64,000 bases of DNA from Burkholderia sp. BCC0506 (GTDB taxonomy: Bacteria > Pseudomonadota > Gammaproteobacteria > Burkholderiales > Burkholderiaceae), in the NCBI RefSeq assembly GCF_902833145.1, contig NZ_CADFEN010000001.1, positions 621,994-685,993 of the forward strand, given 5' to 3'. The notes under the pieces were generated by a model. That model did not search any database, was not told the DNA's origin, and saw nothing but the letters and a program-made list of their open reading frames with translations. How positions within the stretch are numbered: the first letter of the stretch is position 1; each line of letters opens with the position of its first letter. Shown in pieces: positions 16,306 through 25,339 of the stretch. Position numbers and translations under genes: made by a program.

Positions 16306-16527
16306 ATGAACGACTCTCTTACGTCCAACACCCCCAACCTGTCGGCCTCCGCGATCTGGGCGCTCGAACGCCTCGCCGATGTCCGCTACGGCCGCGATGC
16401 GCCGGCGCTCGGCTGGTCGATCGAGCAGGAACTCGTCGGCGCGGGCTTCGTCAGCCATGCGGCGAACGGCCGCTCCGGTGCGTCGATCACCGCGCGCGGC
16501 CGCAATTTCCTGAAGAGCCGCAAGTAA
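16306..16527 (+). CDS. small hypothetical protein
   Basis: 73 residues with a good ribosome-binding site (GAGGAAGCG before the ATG). The sequence LSASAIWALERLADVRYG, then IEQELVGAGFVSHAANGRSG and ITARGRNFLKSRK, reads like a compact winged-helix-sized fold: two helices, then ITARG as strand and wing. The phrase ITARGRNFL resembles the end of MarR/PadR-like wings, but the protein is too short for a full regulator. Function unknown. It follows the HPr-like gene by 68 bp in the same direction and may share its transcript. Confidence 0.6.
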   Translation: MNDSLTSNTPNLSASAIWALERLADVRYGRDAPALGWSIEQELVGAGFVSHAANGRSGASITARGRNFLKSRK

Positions 16528-16651
16528 CGACCGGCCGGCCGCGCGATGCGCTCGCCTGCCCCGATGCCGGCGGGCAATTGCGCTCACGTCGCCATTTACG
16601 CGGTATCGTACGGGACCCGAGCGCGGCGCCCTGCGTCGTCGCCTCGTCCTC

Positions 16652-17218
16652 ATGGAACGCCCGATGACATCCAGCCCACTGCCGCCCGTCTCGTCCCCGC
16701 CCGTTCTCGACACGCCACGCCTGATTCTCGAAGGCCATCCGCTCGGCGACTTCGACGCACTCGCCGCGATGTGGGCGGAACCGGGCGTCGTCGCGCACAT
16801 CTTCAACGGCACGCCGTCCACGCCGCGCGACGCGTGGATGCGCATGCTCGCGTATCGCGGGCTGTGGCCGCTGCTCGGCTATGGGTACTGGGCGATTCGC
16901 GAAAAAGCGTCGGGCCGCTATGTCGGCGATCTCGGCTTCGCGGATTTCCACCGCAACATCGAGCCGCCGATTCGCGGCGTGCCGGAAGCCGGCTGGGCGC
17001 TTGCGACGTGGGCGCAAGGCAAAGGCTATGCGACCGAGGCGCTCGCGGCCGCGCTCGCGTGGCTCGACGCGCAGCAACGGTTCGAGCGCAGCGTGTGCCT
17101 GATCGCGCCGACCAATGTCGCATCGATCCGGGTCGCGGAGAAAGCCGGTTACGGCGAGCCGCGGCGCATCCGCTTCAACGACGCCGACTCGTTGATGTTT
17201 TCGCGCAAGCGCCGGTAG
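16652..17218 (+). CDS. GNAT-family N-acetyltransferase (RimJ/RimL-like)
   Basis: 188 residues. LDTPRLILEGHPLGDFDALA is the N-terminal strand and helix typical of RimJ/RimL acetyltransferases. WALATWAQGKGYATEALAAA holds the acetyl-CoA pyrophosphate loop (Q-G-x-G-Y/A), and NVASIRVAEKAGY is the conserved C-terminal helix. These enzymes transfer acetyl groups to N-termini or small amines; the acceptor is unknown. A second ATG four codons in (16664) is an equal start candidate. Stands alone between small hypothetical genes. Confidence 0.85.
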   Translation: MERPMTSSPLPPVSSPPVLDTPRLILEGHPLGDFDALAAMWAEPGVVAHIFNGTPSTPRDAWMRMLAYRGLWPLLGYGYWAIREKASGRYVGDLGFADFHRNIEPPIRGVPEAGWALATWAQGKGYATEALAAALAWLDAQQRFERSVCLIAPTNVASIRVAEKAGYGEPRRIRFNDADSLMFSRKRR

Positions 17219-17239
17219 CGCGGCAAACCGGCGGTCGAA

Positions 17240-17461
17240 TCAGTCGAATACCGGTTCGTAGCAATGCATGAAGAGGCCGTCCTCCATCGGCCAACAGTTG
17301 CCGGTTTCGTCGCGCACGATCCAGTCGCCCGGCTTCACCGAGCGCCAGCCTTCCGGCGTCGCGACCGCCCACGTCCCGTGACGGCGCTCGACCCGTTCAT
17401 GGTCGCCGTCGGCGAACCATCGTGTCGCATCGACCTGACTGGTGCGTTTTCTGAATTTCAT
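17240..17461 (-). CDS. small protein resembling phage-type PGDWI proteins
   Basis: 73 residues from the ATG at 17461 (an alternative ATG lies three codons upstream). It begins MKFRKRTSQVDATRWF and later has VKPGDWIVRDETGNCWPMED and FMHCYEPVF. The pattern MK[YF]RK...A-x-[RQ]W...PGDWI...YEP is common in short proteins encoded by phages and prophages, whose function is unknown. No other phage genes are nearby, so it may be a domesticated relic or a chromosomal member. It ends 22 bp beyond the GNAT gene, tail to tail. Confidence 0.6.
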   Translation of the reverse strand: MKFRKRTSQVDATRWFADGDHERVERRHGTWAVATPEGWRSVKPGDWIVRDETGNCWPMEDGLFMHCYEPVFD

Positions 17462-17485
17462 GCCAACCATCGAAGGAAACGAATC

Positions 17486-17818
17486 TCAGTGCCGCGGGGC
17501 CGCGGCGCCGGGGTCGAACGACCGCTGCTGCGCCCTGCGTGCGTTCGTTGCCGCGCGGGTCGCATCCAGCGCCGCCCAGTCCCGCGCGACGAGCGCCTCC
17601 AGCGCGTCGCGCGCGGCGGTGGAGATCCTGACGTCGATCTCCTGCACTTTCATCAGCGCCGACACGACCTCGTCCGGCTGATCGGGTGCAAGCGCAACGA
17701 TGAACGCCGAACGCATCTCGGCGGCCCGGACGGCTTCGCTCCAGTGGCCGCCTGCGACCGCGGCTTCGATCGCATGCGTGAGTGCGTCGAGACGCTGGAC
17801 GACTTGCAAGGGTGTCAT
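17486..17818 (-). CDS. small helical protein, possibly FliT-like
   Basis: 110 residues from the ATG at 17818, which has GGAGG four bases upstream. The protein is almost wholly alpha-helical with heptad-like spacing: VVQRLDALTHAIEAAVAGGHW, a second helix to about 45, then EVVSALMKVQEIDVRISTAA and a third helix rich in Ala and Arg. Length and the E-x-D/N-x-[KR]-[IV] segment recall FliT-type flagellar chaperones, but no flagellar genes are near and sequence identity looks low. An unrelated helical protein is equally possible. Confidence 0.5.
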   Translation of the reverse strand: MTPLQVVQRLDALTHAIEAAVAGGHWSEAVRAAEMRSAFIVALAPDQPDEVVSALMKVQEIDVRISTAARDALEALVARDWAALDATRAATNARRAQQRSFDPGAAAPRH

Positions 17819-18366
17819 TTCGCCTCCGCGTGAATCCCCGTCAGTCATTCGTGCTGTCCGCTCGCCAGCCCGTCGAGCACCGGCGCGACGCGTCGTCGAA
17901 GCAGGCAGTCGATACGGCCGGAAAACAGGCGCCCTCGCAGTATGCGATGCGCGCAAGTCAGGTTCGGGAATTGTAGGGAGCAGGACCCGGCAGCGTCGGT
18001 AATATTTTGTAATGATATGTCGACTATCCTTGCCTGGCCTGGGTTCGGGCGGGGGCGAGCGGGACGCGCGACGCCGGATTGACGCAAACGTTTCAGTCTG
18101 ACGAATGCCCGATCGCGCATCGTCGCGCAAGCCGCGCCGGATCTCGCATCGAACCGTTTCGACCCACGCGCGCCGGGTGCCGCCGACCCACCGCACCGTC
18201 TGCCCGGCCGCAGCGATTGGCCCGTAGATAAGCTCACCGAACGATCCAGATTTCGTCACATTCCACCGGAATGTTGCGCAGTATCATCCACGTCGCTTCG
18301 GCCACGACGCGCTCGGACCGGGCCCGACCGCTCGCCACCTTCCCGTTTTGCCCCCTTCGTTTACCG
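17819..18366. other. gene-free stretch
   Basis: About 550 bp without a supported gene on either strand. An AT-rich patch at about 17995-18025 (TAATATTTTGTAATGATATG) could hold a promoter for the leftward FliT-like gene or the rightward response regulator. I see no clear operator, RNA gene or terminator. Confidence 0.4.
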
Positions 18367-19077
18367 ATGCCCATCCGAATCCTGCTCGTCGAAGACGATG
18401 TGCCGCTGTCCGCGCTGATCGCCGACTATCTGCGCAAGCATCATTACCGGGTGGACACGTTGTTCGACGGCGCCGGCGCGGTGCCGGCGATCGTCGCGAA
18501 CCGCCCCGACCTGGTGCTGCTCGACATCGACCTGCCCGGCAAGGACGGTTTCGAGATCTGCCGCGAGGCGCGCATGCACTACGACGGCATCGTGATCATG
18601 GTGACGGGCCGCGACGAACCGTTCGACGAATTGCTCGGCCTGGAACTCGGTGCGGACGACTTCCTGCGCAAGCCGGTCGAGCCGCGCCTGCTGCTCGCGC
18701 GGATCAAGGCGCAGTTGCGGCGCACGCGCGTGCCGGCGGGCGACGCCGTGCCGGATTCGCCGCAGCGATACGTGTTCGGCAAGTTCTCGATCGACCGGGC
18801 CGATCGCCGCGTGCATCTTCCCGACGGCAGCATGCCGCGCCTGACGTCGACCGAATTCGACCTGCTGTGGGCGCTCGTGTGCCGCGCGGGCGAGGTGGTC
18901 AGCCGGGAAGACCTGACGCTGCTGCTGCGCGGCATCGCGTTCGACGGCCTCGATCGGTCGATCGACGGCCGCATCTCGAAGCTGCGCCGCAAGCTGCGCG
19001 ACGATGCGAACGAACCGAAACGGATCAAGACGATCCGCTCCAAGGGCTATCAGTTCAGCAAGCACGCGTGGGATTGA
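18367..19077 (+). CDS. OmpR/RstA-type response regulator (orphan)
   Basis: 236 residues. The receiver domain (1-120) has the acidic pair Glu9-Asp10, phospho-acceptor Asp53 in LVLLDIDLPG, Thr80 and Lys102, so it should be phosphorylated. The C-terminal winged helix (about 140-235) contains LTSTEFDLLWALVCRAGEVV, RSIDGRISKLRRKL and RSKGYQF, as in OmpR, RstA and KdpE. No histidine kinase gene is adjacent on either side, so the partner kinase is elsewhere or lost. The gene faces the efflux operon tail to tail and may regulate it, but that is only positional inference. Confidence 0.9.
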   Translation: MPIRILLVEDDVPLSALIADYLRKHHYRVDTLFDGAGAVPAIVANRPDLVLLDIDLPGKDGFEICREARMHYDGIVIMVTGRDEPFDELLGLELGADDFLRKPVEPRLLLARIKAQLRRTRVPAGDAVPDSPQRYVFGKFSIDRADRRVHLPDGSMPRLTSTEFDLLWALVCRAGEVVSREDLTLLLRGIAFDGLDRSIDGRISKLRRKLRDDANEPKRIKTIRSKGYQFSKHAWD

Positions 19078-19119
19078 GGCCGCGCACGGTCAAACGCGCT
19101 GCGTTGCCCGCGCGCGGCC
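19078..19119. terminator. possible bidirectional terminator
   Basis: GGCCGCGC (19078-19085) pairs perfectly with GCGCGGCC (19112-19119) around a 26-nt loop, exactly between the convergent response regulator and outer-membrane factor genes. No T-tract follows, so termination would have to be weak or factor-assisted. Confidence 0.3.
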
Positions 19120-19141
19120 CGCGAAGTGCGGCTGCTCGCGG

Positions 19142-20785
19142 CTATTGCACGCGTGCCGTACCGGTGTCCGGATTCGTATCCGGGCCGGCCTGCCATCCGC
19201 CGCCGAGCGCCTTGTACAGCGCGACGAGATCGGTCGTCGTCTGCAACGCGCCCTGCTCGGCCTGCTGCCGCCCCTCCGACCATTGCCGCTCGGCATCCAG
19301 CACGTCGAGGAACGGCGACAAGCCTTTCCGGTAGCGATCGCGCGCGAGGTCCAGCGCACCCTGTTCGGCCTTCACCGCATCGTCGAGCGCGGCCGCGCGC
19401 GCCTGGTCGGTGCGATACACGGCCAGCGCATTGTCGACGTCGCGCAGCGCGACGAGCACGGCTTGCCGGTAGGCGAGCGCGGCTTCAGCCTGGCGCGCCT
19501 GCGACAACCGCAGGTTCGACACGAGCTGCCCGCCGGAGAAGATCGGCAGCGAGACGGCCGGCCCGAACGCATAGAACAGATGCGACCAGTGCGCGAGCTC
19601 ACGCACATGAGATGCACGCAGCCCGACCTGCCCGGTCAGCGAGATGTCCGGATAGAACTGCGCGACCGCGACGCCGACGTCGGCGGTGGCCGCATGCAGC
19701 TCGGCCTCCGCGCGGCGGATGTCGGGGCGCCGGCGCGCGAGCGTCGACGGCAGGCCGACGGGCACGGCCGGCGGCACGTCGGGCAACGCGCGCGGGGCAG
19801 CCAGCCAGTCGTCGAGCGCGCCCGGCGCGCCGCCGACCAGATACGCGAGACCGTTGCGCAGCAGCACGATCTGCTGGTCGAACTGCGGCAGTTGCGCGCG
19901 GATCTGCGCGAGCCGGGCCTCGGCGCTGCGCACGTCGAGATCGCTCGCGAGACCGTGCGCGGACTGCTCGCGTGTCAGGTCGAGCAGGTCGCGCTGCGCG
20001 CGTTGCAGGTCGTCGGCCAGCGCGCGCTGCGCTTGCGCGCCGCGCAGTTGCAGATAGGTCTGCGCGACTTCCGCCTCGAGCGACAGCAGCGCATCGTCGC
20101 GGCTCGCGATCGCCGCGCGCGTCTGCGCGCCGGCCGCTTCGACCGAGCGGCGCACGCGCCCGAACAGGTCCAGCTCCCACGATGCGTCGAACCCGGCCTG
20201 CCACAGGTTGACCGGCGCTTCCAGCGCGTCGAGCGCGCCACGCGCCCCTTGCCGGACGCTCGCGCCGGTGCCCGGCCCGAACCGGTCGAGCGGCGAGCCC
20301 GGCGCGCCGAGACGATCGACGCGCTGGTCGATGCCCTGCTCCTCGACGATCCCTTTCAGGCCGAGCTGTTCGCGCTGGTAGCTCGCGCTCGCGCGCACGT
20401 CCGGCAAACCCTGTGCGGCAGCGGCCCGAACCTGTGCGCGTGCCTGCGCGATGCGCAGCACGGCCGCCTGCACGTCGAGGTTGTCGTGCGCGGCGCGCTC
20501 GACGAGCCGGTCGAGCAGCGGATCGCCGAACGCGCGCCACCAGCGTGGATCGGGATCGGCGTCGATCGTCGGCGACGACCGGGCGGCCACGCCGGATGCG
20601 GGAGCCGCCGCCTGCGCGTTCGCCTGCATCGCATGCCAGGTGTCCGGGACGTCCGCTTGCGGCGGCTTGTAGTCGGGACCGACCGTGCAGCCTGCGACGA
20701 GCGCGCCTGCGGTGAACATCGTCACCGCGCGGCACACGAGGCGGCGGATCCGGCGGCGGTTCCGGTTGTGCGGTTGCATGCGCAT
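19142..20785 (-). CDS. outer-membrane efflux factor, OprM/NodT family lipoprotein
   Basis: 547 residues. A basic N-terminus leads to the lipobox ALVAGC with Cys33 as the acylated residue, followed by TVGPDYKPP, which is typical of NodT-family channels. Two similar halves of long amphipathic helices follow (for example RIAQARAQVRAAAAQGLPDV and the later YRKGLSPFLDVLDAERQW), as expected for TolC/OprM-type trimers spanning the periplasm and outer membrane. The gene starts 1 bp after the MFS exporter gene, so it completes a three-gene efflux operon. Insert residues ~160-190 (GAPGSPLDRFGPGTGAS) are a family-variable loop. Confidence 0.92.
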   Translation of the reverse strand: MRMQPHNRNRRRIRRLVCRAVTMFTAGALVAGCTVGPDYKPPQADVPDTWHAMQANAQAAAPASGVAARSSPTIDADPDPRWWRAFGDPLLDRLVERAAHDNLDVQAAVLRIAQARAQVRAAAAQGLPDVRASASYQREQLGLKGIVEEQGIDQRVDRLGAPGSPLDRFGPGTGASVRQGARGALDALEAPVNLWQAGFDASWELDLFGRVRRSVEAAGAQTRAAIASRDDALLSLEAEVAQTYLQLRGAQAQRALADDLQRAQRDLLDLTREQSAHGLASDLDVRSAEARLAQIRAQLPQFDQQIVLLRNGLAYLVGGAPGALDDWLAAPRALPDVPPAVPVGLPSTLARRRPDIRRAEAELHAATADVGVAVAQFYPDISLTGQVGLRASHVRELAHWSHLFYAFGPAVSLPIFSGGQLVSNLRLSQARQAEAALAYRQAVLVALRDVDNALAVYRTDQARAAALDDAVKAEQGALDLARDRYRKGLSPFLDVLDAERQWSEGRQQAEQGALQTTTDLVALYKALGGGWQAGPDTNPDTGTARVQ

Positions 20786-20786
20786 G

Positions 20787-22379
20787 TCAGTGCCCTCCGG
20801 CGCCGCCCGCGGCCTTCGCCGGCGAGAACAGGAACGTCAGCGGAATGCTGAACGCGCAGAACACCGCGAGGATCGCGAACACGTCGATATACGCGAGGAT
20901 CGTCGCCTGCGAGACGAACGTTTCGTAGAGCCGGCCCGTCGCGGTCTGCAGCGCGGCCGGCGGCGGCCCGCCCGTCAACGCGCCGATCGCGCGCGCGTTC
21001 TCCTGCAACGCCTCCTGGAAGTTCTGCGACAGCGTCGACATGTGCGTGGACAGATGCGCCATGCGCGCCTGCGTGCGCTCGCGGATCAGCGCGGTCGATA
21101 CCGAGATGCCGATCGAGCCCGCGACGTTGCGGAACATCGTGAACAGCGCGGATGCGTCGTCGTTGAGCCGCTGCGGCACGGTGAGGTACGCGAGCGTCGT
21201 GATCGGCACGAACATGAAGCCGATCGCGAGCGACTGCGCGCAGCGGATCATCGTCAGGTGCGTGTAGTCGATGTCCGGCACCAGCGTGCGCGAATAGATC
21301 AGCGAAACGCACAGCAGCACGAAGCCGAACCCGACCAGATAGCGCGTCTGCACGTGCGGCATCAGCCGGCTCACGAGCGGAATTTCCATCGTGATCAGCA
21401 GCGCGCCGGGCGACAGCACGAGCCCCGCGAGCGTCGCCGTGTAGCCGAGATGCTGCTGCGCGAGTTGCGGCACGATCACCGCGCTGCCGTACAGCACGGA
21501 CGCGAACGTCGCGATCGTCACGCAGCCGAGCGCGAAATTGCGGTCGCGCAGGCACGACAGGTCGACCACCGGTTTCTTCGTGCGCAGCAGCCACAGCGTC
21601 GCGCCGATCAGCCCGAGCGCGGACAGCACGGCGAAGACGCGGATGAAGTTCGAGCCGAACCAGTCCTCGTCCTCGCCGCGATCGAGCATCACCTGCAGGC
21701 AGCCGAGCCCGATCGCGATCAGCCCGATGCCGATGTAGTCGATCGAGATCCCGCGTTCGGCGCCGCGCCGCCACGGCGGATCCTCGACGAGCTGCATCAC
21801 CGCGAGCACGGTCAGCGCGCCGATCGGCACGTTGAGCAGGAACACCCAGCGCCACGAGAAATGGTCGGTGATCCAGCCGCCGAGCGTCGGCCCGAGCACC
21901 GGCGCGACGACGATCGCGATCGCCGAGATCGAGAACGCGCGGTTGCGCTGCTCGGGCGGGAACGTATCGAGGATGATCGACTGCTGGTTCGGCTGCAGCC
22001 CGCCGCCGAACAGCCCCTGCAGCACGCGGAACACGATCAGTTCGCCGAGATTGGTCGCGACGCCGCACAGGAACGAGCACACGGTAAACGCGGCGATGCA
22101 CAGCAGGAAGTAACGCTTGCGGCCGAGCAGGCGCCCGAGGAACCCCGAGATCGGCAGCACGATGCCGTTCGCGACGAGATACGACGTGAGCGTCCAGGTC
22201 GCCTCGTCGTAGCTCGCCGACATCGTGCCGGCGATGTGCGGCAGCGCGACGTTGACGATTGTCGTGTCGAGCACCTCCATGAACGCCGCGAGCGTGACGA
22301 CGATCGCGATGAGCCACGGGTTCGCGGCGGGGCGCCACGCGCCGCCGGACGCGCCGTTGCGTTCGGGCGGCCGGTTCAT
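20787..22379 (-). CDS. DHA2-family MFS drug exporter (EmrB-like)
   Basis: 530 residues with about 14 hydrophobic segments. The motif FMEVLDTTIVNVALPHIAG in helix one is the DHA2 signature. GFLGRLLGRKRYF is the motif A loop, and VLGPTLGGWITDHFSWRWVF is motif C of antiporters. It uses the proton gradient to expel amphipathic toxins, and with the membrane-fusion and outer-membrane partners passes them out of the cell. The gene lies between the adaptor (85 bp upstream) and the outer-membrane factor (1 bp downstream). Substrates cannot be deduced. Confidence 0.93.
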   Translation of the reverse strand: MNRPPERNGASGGAWRPAANPWLIAIVVTLAAFMEVLDTTIVNVALPHIAGTMSASYDEATWTLTSYLVANGIVLPISGFLGRLLGRKRYFLLCIAAFTVCSFLCGVATNLGELIVFRVLQGLFGGGLQPNQQSIILDTFPPEQRNRAFSISAIAIVVAPVLGPTLGGWITDHFSWRWVFLLNVPIGALTVLAVMQLVEDPPWRRGAERGISIDYIGIGLIAIGLGCLQVMLDRGEDEDWFGSNFIRVFAVLSALGLIGATLWLLRTKKPVVDLSCLRDRNFALGCVTIATFASVLYGSAVIVPQLAQQHLGYTATLAGLVLSPGALLITMEIPLVSRLMPHVQTRYLVGFGFVLLCVSLIYSRTLVPDIDYTHLTMIRCAQSLAIGFMFVPITTLAYLTVPQRLNDDASALFTMFRNVAGSIGISVSTALIRERTQARMAHLSTHMSTLSQNFQEALQENARAIGALTGGPPPAALQTATGRLYETFVSQATILAYIDVFAILAVFCAFSIPLTFLFSPAKAAGGAGGH

Positions 22380-22464
22380 CGGCGGGCCTCGCGAAGCGGG
22401 AACGGCATGCGGGTATCGGGCATCGGATCGCTCCGGTCGAAACCGGCCGCGGTGCGGCGGCCGG

Positions 22465-23856
22465 TCATTTCAGGTGGACGGTCGGCTCGACCGACAGGCC
22501 GAGACCGAGCGGCGGACGGCTCGGCAGCGGGCCGTCGAGCACGATCTTCACCGGCACGCGCTGCACGATCTTCACGAAGTTGCCGGTCGCGTTCTCGGCC
22601 GGAAACGCGGAGAAGCGCGAGCCGCTGCCGAGCTGGATGCTGTCGACGTGGCCGTGCAGGTCGAGATCGGGATACGCGTCGACCGACACGTCGACGCGAT
22701 CGCCGATACGCATCCGTTCGAGCTGCGACTCCTTGAAATTCGCGGTGATCCACACGCGCGGCGTGACGATCGAGAAGATCGACGTGCCCGGTTGCAGGAA
22801 CGAGCCCAGTTGCACGTTGCGCCGCGTGACCCAGCCGTCGGACGGCGCGCGCATCTCGCAGTACGACAGGTTCAGGTTGGCCGTCTCGAGCTGCGCACGC
22901 GCCTGCAGCACCTGCTGGCGGCGTTCCTCGACGGTCGTCTCGGCCTGCCGGATCTGCTGCGGCACGAGGCTCGCGGTGCGCGCCTGCGCCTGGGCCATCG
23001 CGACGTTCGCATCGGCGCTCGCGCGCTGCGCGTCGGCCGCGTCGATCGCCTGCTGGGACGTTGCGCGCGCATCGACCGCCCGCTGGCGCGACTGCGCGGC
23101 AAGCGCCTGCCGGTACGCGGCTTCCGCCGATTCGATCTGCGCGCGCGCCTGCCGGTACTGGGCCGGATACTGCACGCGGGCGATATCGAGCTGCACGCGC
23201 GCCGCGTCGAGCTGCGCCTGCGCGAGACCGAGCTGGGCCTGCGCCGCGTCGACCTGCGCGCGGTAGTCGCGCGGATCGATCTCGACGAGCACGTCGCCGC
23301 GCCGCACGAAGGTGTTGTCGTCGACCGCCAGCCGCGTCACGTAGCCGGACACGTGCGGCGCAACCGCGATCGCGTTGCCGTCGGTATACGCATCGTCGGT
23401 GCTTTCCTGGTTGCGCGTCATGAGCCACCACACGAGCCCCGCGATCACCAGCACGAACACGACCGCGCCGATGACGATCAACGGCTTCTTGCCCGGCCGC
23501 TTGCGCTCGCCTGCGCCGTTGCCGCCGTCTCCGTCTCCGTCGCCGCCGGTGCGGCCGCCGCGATCGTCGTGCGGACGATCGTCGCCGCCACCGCCGCCCG
23601 GCGCGTCGGTCGGATGCTCGCCGTTGCGGCCCGGTGCGGCCCCCGAGCCGCTGCTGCCGCCGGATTGGCCGTCGCCGGCACGCGCAACCGCGGTCGGCCA
23701 GCGGGCATGCAGCGGCGTCGACAGGGCGGCACCGGTCACGGCCGGCGCGAACGCGTCCGGCACACCGGCGCCGCGCCGTCCGGGCATCGACGCGCGCCAC
23801 ACCGCGACGCAAAATCGCTCACGAACGGACAACGGGCACAGGATCGCATCGGGCAT
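22465..23856 (-). CDS. membrane-fusion (adaptor) protein of an EmrAB-type efflux system
   Basis: 463 residues from the ATG at 23856, chosen for GGAG nine bases upstream. Residues ~60-110 are a low-complexity Gly/Asp/Arg linker, followed by one membrane helix (LIVIGAVVFVLVIAGLVWWL). Then comes the EmrA pattern STDDAYTDGNAIAVAPHVSG, with a biotinyl-lipoyl half, a long coiled-coil hairpin rich in Ala and Gln (about 190-300), and a beta-barrel domain ending in PxRPPLGLGLSV. The extended cytoplasmic tail is unusual; a start nearer the helix would be normal for EmrA, so the N-terminus is uncertain. First gene of the efflux operon. Confidence 0.88.
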   Translation of the reverse strand: MPDAILCPLSVRERFCVAVWRASMPGRRGAGVPDAFAPAVTGAALSTPLHARWPTAVARAGDGQSGGSSGSGAAPGRNGEHPTDAPGGGGGDDRPHDDRGGRTGGDGDGDGGNGAGERKRPGKKPLIVIGAVVFVLVIAGLVWWLMTRNQESTDDAYTDGNAIAVAPHVSGYVTRLAVDDNTFVRRGDVLVEIDPRDYRAQVDAAQAQLGLAQAQLDAARVQLDIARVQYPAQYRQARAQIESAEAAYRQALAAQSRQRAVDARATSQQAIDAADAQRASADANVAMAQAQARTASLVPQQIRQAETTVEERRQQVLQARAQLETANLNLSYCEMRAPSDGWVTRRNVQLGSFLQPGTSIFSIVTPRVWITANFKESQLERMRIGDRVDVSVDAYPDLDLHGHVDSIQLGSGSRFSAFPAENATGNFVKIVQRVPVKIVLDGPLPSRPPLGLGLSVEPTVHLK

Positions 23857-24010
23857 GAAACGGGGCTCCAGGCGGCGGCCGCGGGCGTCATTGCACGCGT
23901 CGGCCTCAAGCGCGCGATCAAGCAAGCAACGGGCCCGGCAACGAACCCGGTCCGCGGCACGCCCGATGCGCGACGCGTGCGCTCCGATCGCCCGACAGGA
24001 CCCGCGAACC

Positions 24011-24214
24011 ATGACACGCTCGACCTCACTCGACACCGGCACGCGCGACGAAGATCGCGGCGACAGCACGCCCGGCCCCGAAGGCAAACGCCGCGGCACG
24101 GCCACGCCGCCGCCGCGCAGCGCCCGCGATCCCGCCGAGGGCAAGCCGGCCGGAGCGGAAAACGGGACGCCGCAGGACCGCGCACCCGCCAGCCCACGCG
24201 ACGCTCCCCGATAA
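24011..24214 (+). CDS. possible small disordered protein
   Basis: A 67-codon reading frame beginning MTRSTSLDTGTRDEDRG and rich in Arg, Pro, Asp and Gly, predicted to be unstructured. It sits in the 519-bp stretch 23857-24375 between the divergent efflux adaptor and NUDIX genes, which otherwise shows no gene. An AGGA-type ribosome-binding site is present but distant. Such frames also arise by chance in DNA this GC-rich. Confidence 0.25.
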   Translation: MTRSTSLDTGTRDEDRGDSTPGPEGKRRGTATPPPRSARDPAEGKPAGAENGTPQDRAPASPRDAPR

Positions 24215-24261
24215 CCGCATCGCGCCGTACCGCTCGCGGGCCGGCGGCACCAGACGGCGGC

Positions 24262-24287
24262 AGAAATGACAAGCCGTTGAAAAATCG
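24262..24287. repeat. 26-bp intergenic repeat, copy 1
   Basis: CAGAAATGACAAGCCG followed by TTGAAAAATC. It matches the copy at 26043-26068 with three mismatches. It lies in the divergent promoter region between the efflux adaptor and NUDIX genes. Its AT-rich TTGAAAAATC end stands out from the surrounding GC-rich DNA and could be a -35 or a regulator site. Confidence 0.45.
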
Positions 24288-24375
24288 CGGACGGGCCGCT
24301 CGCGGCCACGCGTGAAACGTTCAAGGGGCGGCCGGCGCGGCTGCGAAGCAGGCACGCGCGTTGCGCCACAGGGAG

Positions 24376-24882
24376 ATGGACCCGACAATCGCCCGCCGCC
24401 TGCCTTGCATGACGCTACCCGACCCATCCGATTTCCCCGTTCGCGCGGTGCCGCTCGCGCCGCTGGCGAAGGAGCGCGCGACGATCATCTGCCATCGCAA
24501 CCGGCGCGTGCTGCTGGTCGCGCGCGGGCGGTCGTCGCGCTGGACGCTGCCGGGCGGCGTGATTCGGCGCGGCGAATCGGCGCTCGACGCCGCGCATCGC
24601 GAGCTTCGGGAGGAAACGGGGCTCGTCGATCTCGAACTCGCGTATTTCTTCTACGTGGACGGCAGCGTGAAACGCCACCACGTATTCGTCGCGAGCCTGC
24701 CACGCGGCGCGCATGCGTGCCCCGGCCGGGAAATCGCGCTGTGCCGCTGGGTCGGCATCGACGCGGTGCCGCACTGGCCGGCGAGCGCGCCGACGCAGCG
24801 CATCATCCGTCAGTTCGCGGGCCTGTGCGCCGCGTCCGGCCTGCAGCCGGACGCGCTCACGCGTCTTTCGTCGTCTCGCTGA
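24376..24882 (+). CDS. NUDIX hydrolase
   Basis: 168 residues from the ATG at 24376; an ATG at 24409 is an alternative because the ribosome-binding site is poor for both. The NUDIX box GGVIRRGESALDAAHRELRE followed by ETGL is complete, with the REL-x-EE metal-binding glutamates in place. WTLPGG before it and the short C-terminal part are typical of small MutT-like enzymes that hydrolyse nucleoside diphosphate derivatives. The substrate is unknown. Its 3' end overlaps the convergent DUF1641 gene by 26 bp. Confidence 0.82.
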   Translation: MDPTIARRLPCMTLPDPSDFPVRAVPLAPLAKERATIICHRNRRVLLVARGRSSRWTLPGGVIRRGESALDAAHRELREETGLVDLELAYFFYVDGSVKRHHVFVASLPRGAHACPGREIALCRWVGIDAVPHWPASAPTQRIIRQFAGLCAASGLQPDALTRLSSSR

Positions 24883-25339
24883 GCCCGGCGACCGGCGGCT
24901 GCGGACCGCGTGCGAGCCCTTGCGCGAAGACCTTCAGTCCTTCGAGCAGCGGCGTCAACGCATCCCACAGCGCCTCGTCGTGCAGCAGCCGATAGACGCC
25001 GCGCACGCCGGGCGCGACATGCGGGTGCTGCGCCGGCTGCCACGCGCCCACGTGATGCAGCGCGTCGGCCGCCGCGAATGCGGCGCGGCCGAATTGTTCA
25101 GGCGGAATGCGCGACAGCGCCGTCACGAGCATCGCGAGATTCTGCATGCCGCTCTGCATGCCCGGCTTGTCGAGCGCATCGACGAACGTGTCGGCCAGCC
25201 GTGCATTCGCGCTGACGACCTCGTTCGCGAAACGCAGGAAACCGTGCCGATGCAGGCTGCCGAGCAGGTGTTCGAGCGCGTCGTGCGCGCCGGGCTCCGG
25301 ATGCGGAGGCGTCGTGTCGGGGGGCTGGCGGTCGGTCAT
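24857..25339 (-). CDS. DUF1641 family protein
   Basis: 160 residues, no membrane helix. The core, from HDALEHLLGSLHRHGFLRFA through LVTALSRIPPEQFGRAAFAA to VRGVYRLLHDEALWDALTPL, matches DUF1641. This domain is found beside formate dehydrogenase or sulfide:quinone oxidoreductase genes in many bacteria and has no proven role. Here neither enzyme is adjacent. The gene ends inside the NUDIX reading frame, 26 bp of true antisense overlap. Possibly it modulates a redox enzyme encoded elsewhere (inference from the family). Confidence 0.7.
   Translation of the reverse strand: MTDRQPPDTTPPHPEPGAHDALEHLLGSLHRHGFLRFANEVVSANARLADTFVDALDKPGMQSGMQNLAMLVTALSRIPPEQFGRAAFAAADALHHVGAWQPAQHPHVAPGVRGVYRLLHDEALWDALTPLLEGLKVFAQGLARGPQPPVAGLSETTKDA

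Noticed and set aside
22369-24369. Extension of the efflux adaptor to 24369
   Set aside because: The extra N-terminal 170 residues are low-complexity and there is a good ribosome-binding site at 23856.
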